From Burkholderia sp. E7m39 (GTDB lineage: Bacteria > Pseudomonadota > Gammaproteobacteria > Burkholderiales > Burkholderiaceae), in NCBI GenBank assembly GCA_001319865.1, contig BBSL01000423.1:1-33339 (forward strand): a stretch of 33,339 bases of DNA, in the 5' to 3' direction. Each line of letters starts with the position of its first letter. The stretch's first letter is position 1. Shown here piece after piece: positions 31,153-33,339 of this stretch. Made by a program: the position numbers and the translations under genes. Under the pieces are notes generated by a model that was not told the DNA's origin, ran no database searches, and saw nothing but the letters and a program-made list of their open reading frames with translations.

Positions 31153-31395
31153 TCAATCTGCGTTCGCAAACAGCAAATCTATTGCGGCTTGCCCAGCGAC
31201 TTCCCCGATCAGATAGGCCCATCGGGCGGTAAACGGGCCGTGACGAAGCATGACAGCCTTCCCGCTCTCACCGATGATGGCCAGTTTTTCGCCACCCTTT
31301 ACCTGCATTTTCACGTCATACAAATCTTCGCCTTCAGAGGATGGGGTCAGCATGAGACTGATTTCGAACCCTCTGTAAGTGATCGTCCGGTCCAT
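31153..31395 (-). CDS. Small hypothetical protein
   Basis: 80 residues beginning MDRTITYRGFEISLMLTPSS and containing RHGPFTARWAYLIGEVAGQA. The ATG has GGGAG seven bases upstream. The YRGFEI start and the GPFTxRWAYLIGEVAGQAAID end look like a conserved small-protein family of Burkholderiaceae. No transmembrane segment or catalytic motif is evident. It is transcribed toward the DUF1488 gene. Confidence 0.7.
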   Translation of the reverse strand: MDRTITYRGFEISLMLTPSSEGEDLYDVKMQVKGGEKLAIIGESGKAVMLRHGPFTARWAYLIGEVAGQAAIDLLFANAD

Positions 31396-31596
31396 TTTTG
31401 ACTCCCGTGAGGGGCAAGGCTACGACTCGCGCACAGAATAACGAGAGCATTGCCAAACTACCACTCTAATCGAAGTGGTGCGACTGCCTCCGACCCCAGG
31501 ATCTGATTTTTAGTTCTCTCCTTGCACGGCAACCTCGTAAGTGCGGCAACGGCCGATGACCTCTCGGCAACAAGCGAAAAGCACATCCTCTCCGCC

Positions 31597-32583
31597 CTAC
31601 ACCTCTCGCTTGCTTCGCCCATACAACAACAGCATCGCCGCGATCACCACGCCGTAGATGATCTGACGCCCCGCCTCCGGCATCTGTGCGACCGAGAGGA
31701 TCGATTGCAGCAGTGTGATGAGGATCGCGCCCGCCACCGTGCCCAGGTATGAACCCCGCCCACCCAGAATCGACGTGCCCCCGAGCACGACCGCCGCAAT
31801 CGCCGGCAACAGGTAAGCGTCGCCCATCGACTGTGCGGCCTTCGACGCATAGCCCGCGAGCAGTACGCCGCCGAACGCGGCGAACCCACTGCACACGGCG
31901 AAGGCGGTCACCGTGACGAGCCGCGTATCGATGCCGGAAAGATACGCCGCGCGCTCGGTGTTGCCGATCGCGTAAAGCGTGCGGCCGAAGGTCGTGCGCG
32001 ACAACAGGAACATCGTGGCGCCGCCGATCACTACCCACAGCGCGACGGCATTCGGCACGCCCGGTACCAGCCAGCCCGCCGCAAGCCAGCGCATCACCTC
32101 GGGCGCGGAATCCTGCGGCGACGATCCGCCCGTATAGACAATCATGATGCCCTGCGCGACCGCATTGGTCGCAAGCGTCGCGATCATCGACGGGATGCGC
32201 AGCAGTGCGACGAGGGTGCCGTTGACGATGCCGATCAGCACGCCGCAACCGATCCCGGCCGGAATCGCGAGAACGCGCCCGAGATCGCCGTGCCCCGCGA
32301 CCGCGCACGCCATCATCGCGCCGACGGTGATGGTCCACGGCAGCGACAGGTCGATGTGGCCGAGCAGGATCACCATCATCAGGCCCGTCGCGATGATGCC
32401 GAGGAATGCGCCGACCTTCAGTTGCAGCAGGATGTATTCCGGCGACGTGAAGTTGCGCGAAAACATCCCGCCGACGAGCAGCAGCGCGACAATGCACGCG
32501 AATGCGATCACGATCGGCTTGTCGATTCTGCGGGTGAGCCTCGACACGAATGTGGTGCGGCCGCTCGCGGAAGCCTGGCTCAT
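31597..32583 (-). CDS. RbsC-type sugar ABC transporter permease (second)
   Basis: 328 residues, BPD_transp_2 family, with about eight to ten hydrophobic segments. Family motifs are visible: GHIDLSLPWTITVGAMM after TM2, NGTLVALLRIPSMIATLATN, RTLYAIGNTERAAYLSGID (the cytoplasmic loop that contacts the ATPase) and LLPAIAAVVLGGTSILGGRG. Such permeases import ribose, xylose or related sugars with an RbsA-type ATPase and a periplasmic sugar-binding protein, neither of which is inside the window. The ATG at 32583 overlaps the preceding permease stop (ATGA). It is the last gene of its operon on this side. Confidence 0.92.
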   Translation of the reverse strand: MSQASASGRTTFVSRLTRRIDKPIVIAFACIVALLLVGGMFSRNFTSPEYILLQLKVGAFLGIIATGLMMVILLGHIDLSLPWTITVGAMMACAVAGHGDLGRVLAIPAGIGCGVLIGIVNGTLVALLRIPSMIATLATNAVAQGIMIVYTGGSSPQDSAPEVMRWLAAGWLVPGVPNAVALWVVIGGATMFLLSRTTFGRTLYAIGNTERAAYLSGIDTRLVTVTAFAVCSGFAAFGGVLLAGYASKAAQSMGDAYLLPAIAAVVLGGTSILGGRGSYLGTVAGAILITLLQSILSVAQMPEAGRQIIYGVVIAAMLLLYGRSKREV

Positions 32584-33339
32584 TGAAACCACTCCAGACG
32601 GTTGCGTACCCGGAACAATCCGCACGCGCCGATCGCGACAGCAAGCAGAAGAATCACACCTTGAAATAGCGGCTGCCACAGCGCATCGACATTGAACACA
32701 AACAGCAGATCGCCGATGGAGCGGAACGCGAATGCGCCGAAGATCGCGCCGATCGCACTGCCCTTGCCGCCGAGCAGCGACACGCCGCCGATCACCACCG
32801 CCGCGATCGAAAACAGCGTGTACGAGTTCGCGCTGCCGAGGTTCGCTTCGCCGGTGTCCGTGAAGAACGTCAGAAACAGACCGCCGACTGCCGCGAGCAG
32901 GCCGGCCAGCGTATAGCTCGCGAACTTCGCGCGGCGGATCGGCATGCCGGACAGGAAAGCCGCGGGTTCGGACGACCCCGTCGCGTACGCCGCTCGCCCG
33001 ATCGCCGAGCGTTTGAAAGGAATCCACACGATCACGATCGTGGCGAGCAGGATCAGCAGGCTCGCTGGCAGAACGCCTACGACCTTGCCCGTCAGTGCGT
33101 CGGCGAGGTTCTCGTTGATCGATCCGCCGGGCACGGGGCGCAGCAGCAGCGCGAGTCCGTAGTAGACGGCGCCCGTCGCAATCGTCGTCACGATGGGCTG
33201 CAGCCGGCCGAAAATGATGATCACGCCGTTCAGCGCGCCGCACAGCGCACCCGCCCCGAGCACGCCGGCGATGCCGAGCGCGCTGTGCAGCGAGTCGCCC
33301 GCGACGATCCACGAGCCGATGCAGTTCGTCAGCACCAGC
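32580..33339 (-). CDS. RbsC-type sugar ABC transporter permease (first), 5' end outside window
   Basis: At least 252 codons are visible and the frame is open to the window edge, so the N-terminus is missing. The sequence shows LCGALNGVIIIFGRLQPIVTTIATGAVYYG, equivalent to the NGxxIxxxxxxPxIxTLxT motif of the family, the loop RAAYATGSSEPAAFLSGMPI, and FSIAAVVIGGVSLLGGKGS. It is a paralogue of the next gene rather than a duplicate. Pairs of different permeases suggest a heterodimeric channel, as in YtfT/YjfF-type importers; that comparison is an inference from gene order. Confidence 0.9.
   Translation of the reverse strand, partial: LVLTNCIGSWIVAGDSLHSALGIAGVLGAGALCGALNGVIIIFGRLQPIVTTIATGAVYYGLALLLRPVPGGSINENLADALTGKVVGVLPASLLILLATIVIVWIPFKRSAIGRAAYATGSSEPAAFLSGMPIRRAKFASYTLAGLLAAVGGLFLTFFTDTGEANLGSANSYTLFSIAAVVIGGVSLLGGKGSAIGAIFGAFAFRSIGDLLFVFNVDALWQPLFQGVILLLAVAIGACGLFRVRNRLEWFQ

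Noticed and set aside
31020..31232. Plus-strand frame between the DUF1488 gene and the gene at 31153
   Set aside because: It is Arg/Ser/Leu-rich with no ribosome-binding site and overlaps a better-supported minus-strand gene.

Overview
The window is high-GC proteobacterial DNA, most likely from Burkholderiaceae (Paraburkholderia/Caballeronia type). This rests on the codon use, a complete Nit1C nitrilase cluster, a CspA/S21 neighbourhood, a DUF1488 protein and several small proteins of the kind common in that family. No rRNA, tRNA, CRISPR array or insertion sequence was seen.

Region 1 (1-8733). A tightly packed minus-strand operon reads, in transcription order, MSMEG_0572/Sll0783-type protein, nitrilase, radical SAM protein, GNAT acetyltransferase, AIR-synthase-like protein, GT4 glycosyltransferase, MSMEG_0570-type protein and a flavin-dependent oxidoreductase cut by the window edge. 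This is the Nit1C cluster, which has been linked to nitrogen starvation and to growth on cyanide as nitrogen source. A divergent MocR-type (GntR-aminotransferase) regulator faces it. The shared intergenic region holds a good sigma-54 (-24/-12) element reading into the operon and a perfect 9-bp inverted repeat near the regulator.

Region 2 (8823-16250). A DinB-fold protein is followed by a tripartite RND efflux operon in the order outer-membrane lipoprotein, periplasmic adaptor, inner-membrane pump.

Region 3 (16432-27905) is the most unusual part. It is an amide/nitrogen-compound scavenging locus. Two paralogous importers, each a periplasmic binding protein plus a permease-ATPase fusion, flank a set of hydrolases and read away from or along with them. 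The hydrolases are a stand-alone acetamidase/formamidase, an AraC-type regulator fused to a second acetamidase/formamidase, a polysaccharide-deacetylase (PuuE-like) protein and a MetX-like alpha/beta hydrolase. The fusion gene has a near-consensus sigma-54 promoter and a TTG start. It is interrupted by a one-base frameshift at an A5 run, so its last ~110 residues lie in another frame. A remnant of an M20 carbamoylase/allantoate-amidohydrolase gene lies at the end of the locus.

Region 4 (28001-31395) holds small genes: a cold-shock protein with a leader of about 130 nt, a ribosomal protein S21 copy that seems to start at CTG, a DUF1488 gene plus a duplicated scrap of its 3' end, and several small hypotheticals.

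Region 5 (31597-33339) carries two overlapping RbsC-type sugar ABC permeases on the minus strand; the second runs off the window.

Taken together, two sigma-54 elements, Nit1C and the amidase/importer locus suggest a stretch devoted to obtaining nitrogen from nitriles and amides. That link is inference.
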